The notes under the pieces: generated by a model
Told to the model about the DNA's origin: nothing
The model's input: only the letters and a program-made list of their open reading frames with translations
The model's database searches: none
Part shown: in pieces, positions 34,740 through 47,392 of the stretch
Position numbering within the stretch: the stretch's first letter is position 1
Layout: each line of letters begins with the position of its first letter
Assembly (NCBI GenBank): GCA_030407085.1
Contig: CM059586.1
Coordinates: 11,922,001-11,986,000 of the forward strand
Length of the DNA: 64,000 bases
Origin: Trichopria drosophilae
Taxonomy: Eukaryota > Arthropoda > Insecta > Hymenoptera > Diapriidae
Direction of reading: 5' to 3'
Made by a program: the position numbers and the translations under genes

Positions 34740-35240
34740 CGTAAATTAGGATTTTGAGGAAATTGAATTCTGGATTGACAAGGGTTGGAAAGTCCAGGGC
34801 AGAAATTCAATCCGTAGTCGTCGATGGAACAGAATCTCCAGTAATGATTTTGGTCGCTTTCGAAACAATCACCCGGATACGTTCAACTGTTGGCGTTTAT
34901 CACCGGCGAACAATAAAAAGGACAAAGTTCCGGGCAATTCGAAAACGTTTAACGACCAGGAAAGAAGGGAATGTTATTTTCACATGCGATAATTCCGATG
35001 TCACTGTCGACTAACCTTCGGCAAAATGTTGCGATTTGCATAATCCCGGTATTTATGCGATGATTTATCAAAGTCCGCATAACCGTGGGCTCCACCTGTT
35101 GAATTCGAGCTGGGTTATCGTTCGGTGCCCCACCCCTAGAGCTTTGCCACTACGTCAGTTTCACGATATCAAAAGACGAATGCGCTCTTATCGCGGGTCT
35201 GCTTTGTCGAGAAAAATTATGAAAATTTAACGTATTGCGA
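34740..35240. other. GC-raised island, possible exon or conserved element
   Basis: About 500 bp of clearly higher GC and complexity. Two plus-strand frames (34754-35014, 86 residues, non-ATG start; 35036-35230, 64 residues) have no recognised domain. It does not match other repeats in the window, which argues against a high-copy transposon. Confidence 0.3.
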
Positions 35241-35479
35241 AATTGTGGAAAATCATTTTCGCTGTGGACTACGTGTATACGCGTAGTTATAAAAGATTGA
35301 ATAAACAGAGAATGAAAAAACAGATATATGAGTAATTCTACAGAACTTTTAACTTTTTAATGTTCAAAATCATCAAAAATTACTTTAGTGGCACATTAAT
35401 GGGACATGTTTTTTGGTTTTTACAGCCCTTCAAGAGTAAGAAACAGTTGGCGTAATTCGTTTTTGACTAAAGTTGTATA
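35241..35479. other. Non-coding stretch
   Basis: Nothing recognised. Confidence 0.3.
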
Positions 35480-36390
35480 CACTGAGAGAAAAAAATAGTG
35501 AAATCTGCTAAAAAATTACTATCTTAAGCAGTAAATGTATGGGATAACTATTGCCCATAGTCAAATGAACTATGATCTGTAATAAGAGGTTATACTAACA
35601 GAAATGCAGTTAAAATTACTAATCAAAAGTAATTTCATATTGAAAAAAGTAATAAATTCCCGAATTTTGAATAATCATGGACGATTATATTTTCAGCTGC
35701 ACAATTTTTTAGAAGATAGCACACTCTTGGCATATTACTTCGACCCAGACTAAGTCTGGACGAAGTATTGAATTTGGTCACTTCGGGCAAAAAAATTACC
35801 ATATAGTTTTTCATCAAATGTCGACGTTTCAGACCCTAAGGAACCCAAATCAACAATAAAAAAATTTGTGTCCGTGATCTTGTACGTACGTACGTCTGTA
35901 CGTCCTGTTTTTTTGTCTCGCGATAACTCGCGAACGGATAAGCGTATTGACATAAATTTTTTTTTAAAATACGCGTCTTGGCATAACTTAGATCTGATTA
36001 GATTTTGGGGCAGATCCACCCGTCCATTACTAAAAAAAATTAGCCCCAATTAAGTTTCTTTGTAGTTTTTTGCACTTATTTTGAAAAATACAAATTTTAT
36101 TAAGAAATGTTTCAAACAAAAAAGATGGAGCATGAAATTCTCTACAAAAAAGATTCTATGCATTTTCTTCCTAAAGTCAACGATAATGCCATAAAAACTG
36201 GTTTAAAATGTTTATGACTACTGTCTGAAAAAGTATTGAATTTGGTCATCGCGGCAAAAAATTACCCTATTGTTTTTCATCAAATTTCGGCGTTTCGACG
36301 CCCTATCCCCCAGGGGTAGTCTTTGCCAGCCCCTCGGGCGCGGTGATCACCTACGGGTGCAAAGTTCTTTTACGCCCTTGATACGAAAAT
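35480..36390. repeat. Composite dispersed repeat with duplicated GAAGTATTGAATTTGGTCA blocks
   Basis: It opens CACTGAGAGAAAAAAATAGT (35480), a transposon-like terminus. Two related blocks follow: GAAGTATTGAATTTGGTCA at about 35762 and AAAGTATTGAATTTGGTCAT at about 36230, each followed by GGGCAAAAAATTACC or CGGCAAAAAATTACC, GTTTTTCATCAAAT and GACGTTTC or GGCGTTTC. A GTACGTACGTACGT microsatellite lies at 35883. The overlapping frames on both strands are not convincing genes. Confidence 0.45.
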
Positions 36391-37170
36391 AACTATTTCG
36401 ATATATCTAAAAGATGTCTTATAGTATCTAAAAGATATCCGTCAGAGATCTTTTCGACACTTTCAAGATATCTTTGACGAATTATATGTATATATATTGT
36501 ATATCTAATATCATAATAATACAGACAGTAATTAGTAAAACACAGTAAACATGTAATATGCATCGAATAGTCTATTACAATACAAGTGCTTGAAGTAAGT
36601 GTTTTGCAACTTTTATTTATTAATACTTCGGCTGGCCTGTTGTCGGGGTCGAAATTTTGAAAATGCTCATTTTCAATTTTCATACATATAAGAAACACTA
36701 TATTGTTGTAACATATCTATCGAAGCCACTTGGACCTAAATATGATTGGACCCCCAAATATCAATATAATTTTATAATATAATTGAAAGCTGTTAGTAAA
36801 CAAACGAGTCTTAAGGAATAGCCGACTCTCCACTGGGTCGAAGTTTCTGAGCGAGCGAAGCGAGCGAGGCACCACGCCAACACTAGTTGTTTATTGAAAC
36901 TCCAAGATTATACGAAGATTCTCTTAAATTTTCAGAGTGATTGGATAAGATTTACTTTTTTTTTAGTGATATCAAAATGAAATTGTTGGATTTTAGGTTG
37001 TGAAATTCAATAAAAATGGTACTTTACGTTCGTTTTTCTTCTTTCCAGTGGTTTATAATCTTAAAAAACATATAAGGGCTAACATTTTAATATGTCATAG
37101 AAAAAAAATCATAATCGTTTAGTTTGATATTAATTTGTTTGCAAGATACATAGTCGCGTACTATAAAAGT
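36391..37170. other. Non-coding stretch with GAGCGAGCGAAGCGAGC repeat
   Basis: A GC-rich GAGCGAGCGAAGCGAGCGAG block lies at 36851-36870, with tandem AAGATATC-type words at 36410-36480. No gene supported. Confidence 0.35.
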
Positions 37171-37486
37171 TACACGGAGAAAAATGACTCCGCTGGATTA
37201 GCTGATTCATATCAGCTAAAATTTTCGGCTGGAATTGCCGAAAATATCTGCAATTTTAGCTGTTTTGATTCGGCTAATGTAGCCTTAACCCTACTCAATT
37301 CGCGCTTAGCTCTAAATTTCCGCTACATTAGTAGATTTGTTCCGCTAAATTTGCGGACTTTTTCAGTAAATTTAGCTGAAATTATCGGCTATCCCTAACG
37401 GAATTCCAACATCTATCCCTGTAGGATAAAATTGGTAGAATCTGCGGATTTTTCGGCTGATTTAGCCGGTTATTTTTCTCCGTGTA
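37171..37486. mobile_element. 316-bp MITE with CACGGAGAAAAAT termini (copy 1)
   Basis: Including the flanking TA on each side, it runs TA-CACGGAGAAAAAT ... ATTTTTCTCCGTG-TA. It is nearly identical, in inverted orientation, to the element at 47413-47727 along its whole length. The interior repeats TCGGCTAAT/TTAGCTG words. The 87-residue frame across it is a chance frame. Confidence 0.75.
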
Positions 37487-37529
37487 AAGATTCTGTAGAA
37501 TTACTCATATACCAGCGTTTTGTTTTGTT

Positions 37530-38760
37530 GGGTTTTTTGAATCGCAGGATCCAAATTTAAGGTCAAATTTCGAAAATTCTAAACGTAAAATCCAATACGG
37601 TCGCACGAAATTGGACGATTTTTAAGCATTCTTCATTATACACGTAATTATAAAAGAATGAATAGAGAATAAAGAAACAGATATACACCAAAGTTAGGTT
37701 TTATGGGGTATGTTGAATCGCTGTATCCGAATTTGAGGACAAATTTTTAAAACTTCAAACAGAAAATTCAGTATGGTCGCTTGACTTTAACAAAAAGTGT
37801 CGGCAATATTGGATCCGCCATTTTGAATGATTGAAAATTGATTTCAAATTCGTAATCAACGTCTTCGAATACATAAATATCCATATTTACACAAATTTCA
37901 AATTGGCCGGAAACATCGTAACATTTTGAGTCCACTTTCGAGTTTTCGGTCTTCACAACGAAAGGGATAATATGAAAATGAAAAAAAGTAATGGATAATA
38001 TCTTAACCTTCCTAACAAATTTGGAGCGCTACATTTGTCCGAAAAAAAATAGCTGCTTTCGGATACAATTGGCGAACATATTTCTAATTAAGTGATTAGT
38101 TAGAATATAATTAAATGGTATGAAAATAAATATTACTATGCTTTTAATATTTTGATGTGCTCAGTATTAAAATATTACTATACAAACATTAAATTAGCAT
38201 AGTTATTATATTTTACATTGACGGTGATCAGTCATTAATAAATTAGAGTTTTGATTACCGACCGTTGTGTTTAAAATGTAAATAAGAAATTTTTTTTATA
38301 ATCGGTCAGTGAATAGTAAATAGTTAATGAAAATTGAAAAATTATATCACTATCTTCAGAATACAATATAATAAAAAATAAAGATAGTGGAAGGATAACA
38401 TTTTCTGGATGATGCGTTTAATTATCGGGGTCGCTGTTTACGAACCTGATGTTAGGTTTGGTAAATTTAAAATGGCAGATCCAAAATATCTGACAAAAAT
38501 ACTGAATTTCCATCCATTCTTATAATTTTTGAGTCTCTGTTTCCGAATATATCATCAGATTTTCGAAATTCAAAATGGCAGACCATAAATGTCGGTTGAA
38601 AAATATCAAATATTGATCGATTTTTGTAATTTTTATTATCTGTATGTTTTTTTGATTTCTAGTAACAAATTTGTGGTCAAAATTAAAACTGATATGTTTT
38701 GTACGGGACATTTTTTTCGGAAACAAAATGATTGAAACCAAAAATGCAACTTTTTTTCAT
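37530..38760. repeat. Dispersed repeat modules (GTCGCTG-TACGAATC / ATGGCGGATCC type)
   Basis: Degenerate repeats of the module shared by several MITEs: GGGTTTTTTGAATCGCAGGA at 37530, GAATCGCTGTATCCGAATTTGA at about 37715, CCGCCATTTTG at 37815, GGGGTCGCTGTTTACGAA at 38428, AAATGGCAGATCC at 38471 and AAATGGCAGACC at 38575. A TTAACCTTCCTAACA possible terminus is at 38003. Ends are not defined. Confidence 0.5.
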
Positions 38761-40254
38761 GTGCGTATAATTTAAAATTTTAAAAATAGTGTCGGCCAGT
38801 TTCGAGCTACGACTTTGAATATCTGAACGTAAATTACCAGCGACTCGATTATTTCATAGCATCTGAAAAACTTTCTTTGTTTTACATGTTTTTGCATAAA
38901 AATGTCGGTAACTGCAATTTTAATAAATTTTCTCTTCGCTGTTAGTAAGAGCAACCTTGAAACAAATTGATATACTTCCAACTTTTGTTCATATGTTTCA
39001 TATGGGAAATAAATCCTAAATTCTAGATAAAATTGCAGTGCATTTGTCATTGCACTCAACATCTTACATAAAGGTAATAATTTATACATCATGTAGTAAG
39101 TGTTAATCCCTATTATTAAATTTTTATATTTAATAGCTCCGATTAATTCATAGTCTTTAAATTACATTCATATTAAATAATTCCTAAAAGAGAAGAAGCT
39201 CTTGAGTATTACGTATTACGAATTCGATGAAAGATATAGTAACATACAACTTCGAATGTCTTTGTGTCAATAGTTTAAGTAAAGGGATAAGTGACCTGCA
39301 TTTGATGTACCTAAACTACCTAAAGAAAGGCCAATCTCGATCACTATTAATACTCCATCATAGCTGTTCTGAACTTTAGTGATACTTCAAACTTTAGGAA
39401 GATGCATCAATCTAAACGTTTAAAGAAAAAGTTTTAAAATGTATGTGATTAAATTAGTCGCACACTAGCATAAAAGTAAAACATGTTTAAATGAGACTCG
39501 TTGAATTGATACCTTCGTAAGTATCCAAAGTTATATGGAATTTATATTACATTGTGTCACTTAATTTTATCAATTTTCGATTATAAATTAAACGAAACAA
39601 ATTAATTAGTTAGTAAGTATACGTAAATGATATTAAGAGTAACTCCTAGAGACCAATAAAAATAAACCAACGTATTTCTTCACAGACACGCTAGCAAATA
39701 TGGGTTGAAATGAATAACGCGAGCAAATGTGAATTATTCTACTGTTCCAGTGCACAAACGAAATAAATTATGACTTATGAAAGTAAAAACGATATACATT
39801 CCACTTGCTTAATATATTATTTTCGAAATATAATTTCGAAATATTACATTATGTTCTGTTGTATTATTACTAGGAATGCATTTGCATACTTTCCTCAAGA
39901 GATACTCAGAATTTATTTATAAGTATTTATTTTAGTTCCCTCACAAACCAAATTTTACATCTCCTCTTTATGAATTCCTTAAAAATACATATTTGAAATT
40001 TCCTTCTTCCTGGGTTGTTTTGACTTTAATACAAAGATCAAAGAAAAAAAAACTTGCATACCAAATGCGCAAAATGTTAAATTTTCCAAAAAGCAGAGGG
40101 ACTTTAATGATTTTGATGGTTCTTCGAAGTTACTTTAACATTATAAAATTAACGCATAATTGACAAGAACCATTCAAAATGCTAAAGGCTATAGCAATGA
40201 ATAGTAAAAGTGCCTCCTCCTAACTCGCCTGTATTTATCTAGACAATCCAAAAG
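38761..40254. other. AT-rich non-coding stretch
   Basis: A minus-strand frame of 106 residues (38772-39092) has no recognised domain. Nothing else supported. Confidence 0.4.
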
Positions 40255-40470
40255 GTGTAAAAAATAGTACTTTTCGTATTAAGGGCGTAAAAAACATTAC
40301 TTTTCGTCCTAGCGGTAAAAAAATTCGATTTTATGTCTCAGATTTCTGGGCTGGTCGGTGCGGAATTTTTATCTTAACCATGTAATTTTCGAGAGCGTAA
40401 AATGCCATTCTACGCCCGCAAAAGAGGGCATAAAATACGATTTTACGCCCGCTGGGATGAAAACGTATTT
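40255..40470. repeat. GGGCGTAAAA/TTTTACGCCC repeat
   Basis: At least five copies of GGGCGTAAAA or TTTTACGCCC, in both orientations, separated by TCGATT/AATACGAT. They resemble the units at 4850-5430 and probably belong to the same interspersed family. Confidence 0.5.
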
Positions 40471-41217
40471 TTTCCATATAATTTTTGTTCGGCAAATCTT
40501 TACATCATAAAGTCTTATCAAAAAACATGGAAGTCGAATTTTAGGTTACAAATGACCACGATTTTTTGTAAGGCCTCGAAATTGAGCCAGAAAAAATTTA
40601 ATGAATGTTTTATAGAACCTTTTTACCCCCTGGTTTTGAAGGTACTATATTTGAAATAATTTTTTTTCGTACTTTTCCCCCGCTTTACGAAAAACAATTA
40701 GTATTTTATTTAAAAAAAAATTGTGGTATTATCTTTAAGTAACGCTTTAAGTGACAAATACCATTTTTGCGTATTGCTTCCATACTCGTTATGAAACTCT
40801 ACTAGCTTTTAAAGAAAAATGATTCTCAAATTTCGGCCAAAAGCTGTGTTTTTCTTTCTTTTGTACGGTTTTTAATGGAATATATTATATTTAAGTATTT
40901 CAAAATATATTTTTAGGTATTTTTTCCCACTCATTACGATAACGATACTTGTTTTCGAAAAAAAAAATATTGACGATCATTTTGGGTTTGTTGGGCTTTT
41001 TATGGACTATATCATATATGAGTGGCTCAAAAAAATAGGACTTTTTTCATATTTTTTTTGCGAATCATTGGAATTTTTTAGCCTTAATGTCATTATTTTC
41101 GGTACACTTATCATACCGATGAAAATCGGAAGTAAGTTCACTTTAGTTGGATGAAAAATGCATGTCAAATTTACAAGTGCTCTAATTGTGGACAAATTAT
41201 TAACCAATTTTCTGTGT
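40471..41217. other. AT-rich non-coding stretch
   Basis: Nothing recognised; a minus-strand frame at 41007-41234 runs into the next MITE and is not a gene. Confidence 0.4.
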
Positions 41218-41834
41218 TTAACCCTTTGCGGCATACATACGTTGTAGAATTATTCACATTTACTTACTTTTCTCGCAGAATATGAAAGAGACGGGACGAG
41301 ATCTTTTTCCATTTCCTATATAGAACCAATATAACTATAAAAAAAATTTTATTATTATAATTGTTATTAACAAATAAAATTGAAAAAACGGCGTTTTTTC
41401 GAATAAATTCATTTTTGCAAACTACACAAGGTTTTTTTTTACTATAGATTTATTTATAAGGGGTTTTGGGGTCGCTAATTACGAATCCGATGTTAGTTTT
41501 ACCAAATTCAAAATGGCGAATCCAACATACGGGCGAAAAAAATGTTAAAATGCCTTATTTTCAACAAAAGTTGTTACTCGGGGGTTTTGGGAGTCAGAAT
41601 TTTGAATTTTTAAAATCTGACTTCAAATTCGTAATCAGCGACCCCAAAAACCCCTGAGTAACAAATTTCAAGCGAATCCGATGAATTTTGAAAAATTCGT
41701 CCGCCATATTGAATCCGACATTTTGAATTTTCAAAATCTGACTTCAAATTCGTAATCAGCGACCCCGAAAACTCCCGAGTAACAAATTTCAGCTATTTTC
41801 CATATAAAGAAAAATGTATGCCGCAAAGGGTTAA
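41218..41834. mobile_element. 617-bp TTAA MITE with CCCTTTGCGGC termini
   Basis: TTAA at 41218-41221 and 41831-41834. A perfect 17-bp TIR CCCTTTGCGGCATACAT is present at both ends. TTAA duplication with CCC-starting ends fits piggyBac-type elements. The interior carries inverted and direct copies of a module reading GGGGTCGCTAATTACGAATC and AAATGGCGAATCC. No transposase. The 11-bp end CCCTTTGCGGC is shared with the element at 52281. Confidence 0.85.
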
Positions 41835-42968
41835 CAGACACATTTTTGATAAATGTTGGGACGAAAATGGATAAATTATGTACAAACCTTGGACAAATAA
41901 TGGATAAATTTCAAACGAATAGCGACACAAAATACCATGGTAGAAATGAAAACATTTTTTGTACAATTCTTGTATAACAATCTTATTTACCATGTTAAAG
42001 GTACAGGGGAAATGGTCAGTGTAAGAAAAAAATAGACAAATTTCTACTAGGGTAATTAAAAATAATTAAAAATTTTTACTTTTTCGTATTTTCTGTCAAT
42101 TTTCTTAAGTCTAAGTACATTATTCTGCTATAGCCTTTAGAAATAAACAACATGAGGTAAACAATACAATTTATATATAATTTCATTTAGAGGTGTGCAC
42201 ATATATTTTTAATATATTTTCAAATCAGACAATCTCTATGTATTTTATGATTAAGTGACCGAAAACTTGATTTGGTCGGAAATATTTCAAAATAAATTAT
42301 TGTATGAAGGTTGCACTGTATACTAACATTAAGATAATATTTGTGTATAGATTTTGAGAATTAATTAAAATTGGTAATATATTTCATCATCATAAATATA
42401 TGTGAAAAGTGAATAATTTGTATTAGCATATGTTTATGCAATGCAATTTTCACTACATTCGGGGATTAATTAATTTCCATAATGCATTCACTTAATGATG
42501 TAATGTAAAAAGTAACTTTACTAAGTTATGTTTTAAAACTATCAATAACTTTCTATGAAAAAAATAGTATTCGAATCATTCTTCTTAAATTTAAAATTAA
42601 ATATAAACGAATTTCTAAAGAACCGCCAGGAAATTTTGTACTCGTAATCAAAATATTTAACAAAGAAAATTATTTTATTTATTTTCTTAATATTCGAGGA
42701 AAGCGTAATTTTATGTAAGATGAATTATATATTAAAAAGCAATCCATTTACATTTTTCTCTTTGAAAGCTAAGGAGCTATCAGAATATATATCATTTAAA
42801 ACTCTCTTAAAACCGAGGTTCCAAGCATAGTGGAGAAATATTGAAAACGGAATGAGAAATGGAAATAGGTTGAAAACATTTAATTCTTTGAGAAGTGTAC
42901 TATCAATCTATTACCTGGATGTTTAAGTAGCGCATCAAAGCATCTTGTAACAGAAACCGTTTACCCAT
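41835..42968. other. AT-rich non-coding stretch
   Basis: Nothing recognised. Confidence 0.4.
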
Positions 42969-43440
42969 TAAATCCTCAATGGACATTTGTTCGCTGCAGT
43001 TTATATTTTGTATACTGAAATTTTGTTGGAATTTTGTTCACTTTTCGAAATTTCAACAAATTTCAAGGTATTTTTTGAGCCATCTTCAGAACTTTTTGTT
43101 TGGCATCATTTTTTGTAAAAGTCTATTGTTTTTAAATAAAAAATTCCTGAACCTTTCGTCGATTTTTTTGCATTTTAACATATATTTTGGATACTTTTCC
43201 TTTGATTATCAAAATGTTAACATGCACATTTTAAAGCTCCAGTCTCAGGGACACGATTTTTTCCTTTCAAACAAGAATCCTGAAATTAGTTCAATGTGAA
43301 AAAATGGTGTAAACAAAAACCAATTTGAAAGGAATGTTTTTTTTTGAAAATAATCATATATTGTTTTTCAGGCTTGAATTTTATTGAAAAATCCATAACG
43401 ATATTCTATTTGTGATCCTTCGAAATTTGTTGTTGGAAAG
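42969..43440. mobile_element. TTAA-type MITE, relative of the element at 17286
   Basis: Starts TTAAATCCTCAATGGACATT and shares ordered blocks with the 17286 element (TTCGCTGCAG, GGGACACGATTTTTTCC, AAATAATCAT). The right end is not found. The 106-residue frame across it is F/I-rich and not a gene. Confidence 0.4.
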
Positions 43441-46400
43441 TCGTATTCTGTGGCGAATATTCATGATTTAAGCCTTAATTCACATCTAAACTAATTTTAC
43501 TAAAATTTACGTTTAATCGCGATATTCTCGATTGATTGTATTTTCACTAAGTACTAGTATTAAACTCGTGTAGTAATTTAAGCTTCAATTAATTCATATT
43601 TTAATCTAGAAGCTAAAATCGTATATTAGTTTTAAGTTATAACTATTGACATTTATTATAATATTATTATTGAATTGAATATTTTCAGTATTCCAGTCAT
43701 AATGGCTTAGATTATTTTAAAAATGATCAAAAGTATGCGATACTCGAGATTAAATAAATATTTACTGTTGTCAGTACGATACCGCATATGAAATAAAAGC
43801 AGATATAATTATTAAATTTTATATTCAAAGTAAATATGAAATTGAATTGTGTCAAATGTTTCTTTGATATTTGATGCCAGCGTAAACCACAAACGAATTT
43901 ATCCATGAACTAAGCAATAGGATTTATGATAGATCACATGTTAAATTTATCTCTAATACACTCTGAAAATCTATGATGTCCAAGAAAATTTCGTTTTAAT
44001 TACATAATTGCAATCAGTATTTAACGGAGGAAATTACTAAATGTAAGAAATTTAACATGTTAAGGATACTAAATTTATATTTGAATACATATTTTAAACT
44101 TTCATTGACTAAACTTGCAGCATCAATTTAATAATCCATCGATTTTCCCCTCTTTAGAAATCCAGTATTAAAATATATGTGTAACGTAAATTATCATTTT
44201 CGAATTTGTGAAATCCAAACTTCTTTAAAATTTTATATTCATTTTTATATTCTATATGCGTGTATGGTAAGAAAACATTTGTTTCTATCTTATAAATATA
44301 ACTCCGAGAAAAAATGTGAACAGTAGATTTATTCGCAAAGCAAGTGAAGCACAAGGAAAAATGTGATTAAAAATTTGAATTCCCGTTATTACGTATTCAA
44401 AGCCTTTTTGTTGCAGATAAAATGTAATTTATGCATATACCATTTACAATTAAGAGGAATTCTATAAACATTTCTTTCAAATTATATAGTTAATGTTCAA
44501 TATACTGACGAATATGAAATTATGACAACAAATCCCTTTGATCAGAATTTCGGAAATATTTTAATAGGTCGACTGCTTATTCAAAATTCGATTTCTGAAT
44601 TGATTATATAATTTCGTCCATAAGTTGGCTGCTTTTAAAATGATTAAATCTCCAACAACATTTTAATAATTTAATAAAAAACTGTCATATTCATACTTAA
44701 ATTTTCATTGCATCCTTCAAATTTTTACGATTTCGAAATGTTTCATTTTTAAAAAGATTGTTTCGTTTGTTGTTACTACATAACTAAATATACTGGTAAA
44801 ATTGTCATACATTAAAAAGAGCAAACTGAAATAGTTAAAGAAATAGTCGTCCGAAATGTCATAATTGTGTAAAGTCAGGTATGAAAATTGCGCATATTGG
44901 ATTCTACAGAAACCTTTATTAAACACAATTTAAAATTAAAACTTATTTTCGTAACTGTCAACGTTAATAGGTATAATTGAAGAATCGGCAGTATGTAACA
45001 CTCGACGAATTATTCAAAGAGTACAAACAATTCGATAAATAAAAATAACCATAAAGTTCACAATTTAAATTAACAGGATATTCTTACATCATTCTGAAGA
45101 ATTACTACTATATTTATCCCTGTTCATACACTTTCATGAACTGGTTTAAATAATATTTGCAAACAATATAAGTATAATAAATTCTAGATTTCTGATTAAT
45201 GGTTACAATTATAGTTTGGGAGTATATACAAATTTCAAAACCTTTCTGTTTGCATTATTTCTTGAAAAAAACTAATTAAATGATATCTCATAACAAATTA
45301 CCTTAAAGATCGATTAAGGATTTTTATAATACATTTTATGACTTCTGAGTGAGCGAAGTATTGAAGCTTAAACTGCAAAAAAAAATTACAAAAATTATTT
45401 TGTTTAAAGAGTTAAATCAAGTGTGTAATATTTAATAAAATTTTTTTTTTATTTATAAAAAAATTTGTTTGATTTTAATAAAAAATGAATCAAAAGCAAA
45501 CAACTGTTAAATGTTGTAATTGAAACTGAAAAATTGTGGATTACATAACGTCGTTTTGTAAAAGTAAATGTAGTTTATTCCAATGTTATTTTGATGCCCA
45601 AGTAAATGTTTAGAGGCGGAAAGTAGATTTTTCAGATCGTATTTTGACGGAATTTTTTTGTTATAAAGTACTACTTCGTACTCTAAATCGGAATTAGTTA
45701 AAAAGTACCAATAAGAAAATGAAAAGTGAGTCACCAAATGAATTAGCAATCATTTTTGCTATTAAAAAGTTAAAACCTACTAATTTATTACTAATTCTAC
45801 AAACTACAAAACTAAAAAAGTCTATATTTACTTGTAGATTAGTAGAATTTTACTAATGAATTTATATTTTCATGCTATTTGTCAGTAAAAAATTTACTAA
45901 TTGATGGTAACCCACTTTTCGCTGTCGATAAGTCGTTTTAGATCAATTCAAGTTTAGAGAGTATGTTTCCGTTATTCTATATCGAAGTTAGGGTAGTTAT
46001 ATTTATTTCGGGGAAAGTTAAACATGTGTATTTATTCTCATGCCTATGAATCTTTCTTTTTTGTTCTTAACAGTCCACCATTTTCTTCTTTATATGCAGA
46101 ATAGTAGCTTTCGGTATTAATTTCATTAAATTACAACGTTTCATGTAACCTGATGTCACATTTATCTTTCAATGATTTAATCTGAGGTTATAATTAGTCG
46201 GGTTGAAAGTAATTCTAGGTTTATGTGAGTTAATAGTATTTCTTATATTTTAAATGATTTTTTTTTACTATTTCAATTATTTGTGACTTATAGGTGGCTA
46301 ATATTCTGACTGAGGACATTGTATTATTAGATTTATGAACGAGCTAAAGACGATTATAATGATGTTGTGTCATCAGACTACTATGTGAATGATTCCCTCT

Positions 46401-47392
46401 AATATGAATTCTAATTACGTGAATACTTGTATAATATAATTTGTTATAATCTTCATTTAACAAAAATGGCACATGTCCATGTGACTTGCTGTTTTTCCAG
46501 AACGATAGTAAACAAAAATCCACTTTTAGTCATTTAAACTGCAGTCATTTTATATCATTTTTTGTTGCATTAAGAAATTAAGAGAATGTGTAAACATTTT
46601 AGCATAAACGCGCCAAATCGTTCAGATAAATTAATACACTTATAAACCCGTACCCAGCAATTGGCTTATTTGTTTAACTGTGATACACAAATATGACCCT
46701 TAGTAGAATTTATTTAATTAATTAATAGACAGTAATGTTGTTGTGGACTTATGACCTTTTCCGAAATTTTCAGTTTCTAACTAAATTTATAAATGAAAAT
46801 CAATCTACATTAATTTAAAATTAAGTAGACGACGAATATTAATATTCAACAAATTAGTTCCTCTGTAACTTTCAATAAAAAAAGGAAAGATTCTTCTTTC
46901 CAAAGCAGTCGCACAAAACCTATTGAAAATATCTGATAACCTTTGTATACGAACCTTCGAAATCTGTTATATTCCCATGTACAAATAAACATTTTAGAAG
47001 ATTTGAAAAAGATTTTTCTATAAAAATTCCATTTTTAAAATGTATTGGAGCGTATTTTCAGTTTATTAAAAACTTTTTGAAATTTTTAAGATCTTAGAAA
47101 GACCTTTAAGGAAAATTTGTATGACTTTTCTTCTGGTCCTTTTTAAGAGCTATTTAAAATTTTCTTTTCACAACGTGATTTTGCGATAACGTCATTTTCC
47201 AAGTATACGGCTTCGTAGTTTTCGAAGTAGGGATACACCGTAGTTTTTCGGAAGTTAGTTTGAAAAAATCTATCGTGTGGGATACCTGAACACCGACAAC
47301 TACAGACATTTTTTAAATTAACAAACATAAAAGTTCATGAAAAGATCGTTAAAATTATCAAATATATATTTAACGTAGATGGAATTAAAAAT
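43441..47392. other. AT-rich non-coding stretch
   Basis: Nearly 4 kb with no supported gene, RNA or repeat with ends. A GTGAGCGAAGTATTGAAG word at about 45352 recalls the repeat at 35762. All open frames are short and lack domains. Confidence 0.45.

Noticed and set aside
35868..36053. Frames on both strands around the GTACGTACGTACGT block
   Set aside because: The region is a dispersed repeat with a microsatellite; the frames share no family signature.
37135..37398. 87-residue plus-strand frame
   Set aside because: It lies across a MITE with defined ends and shows no domain.
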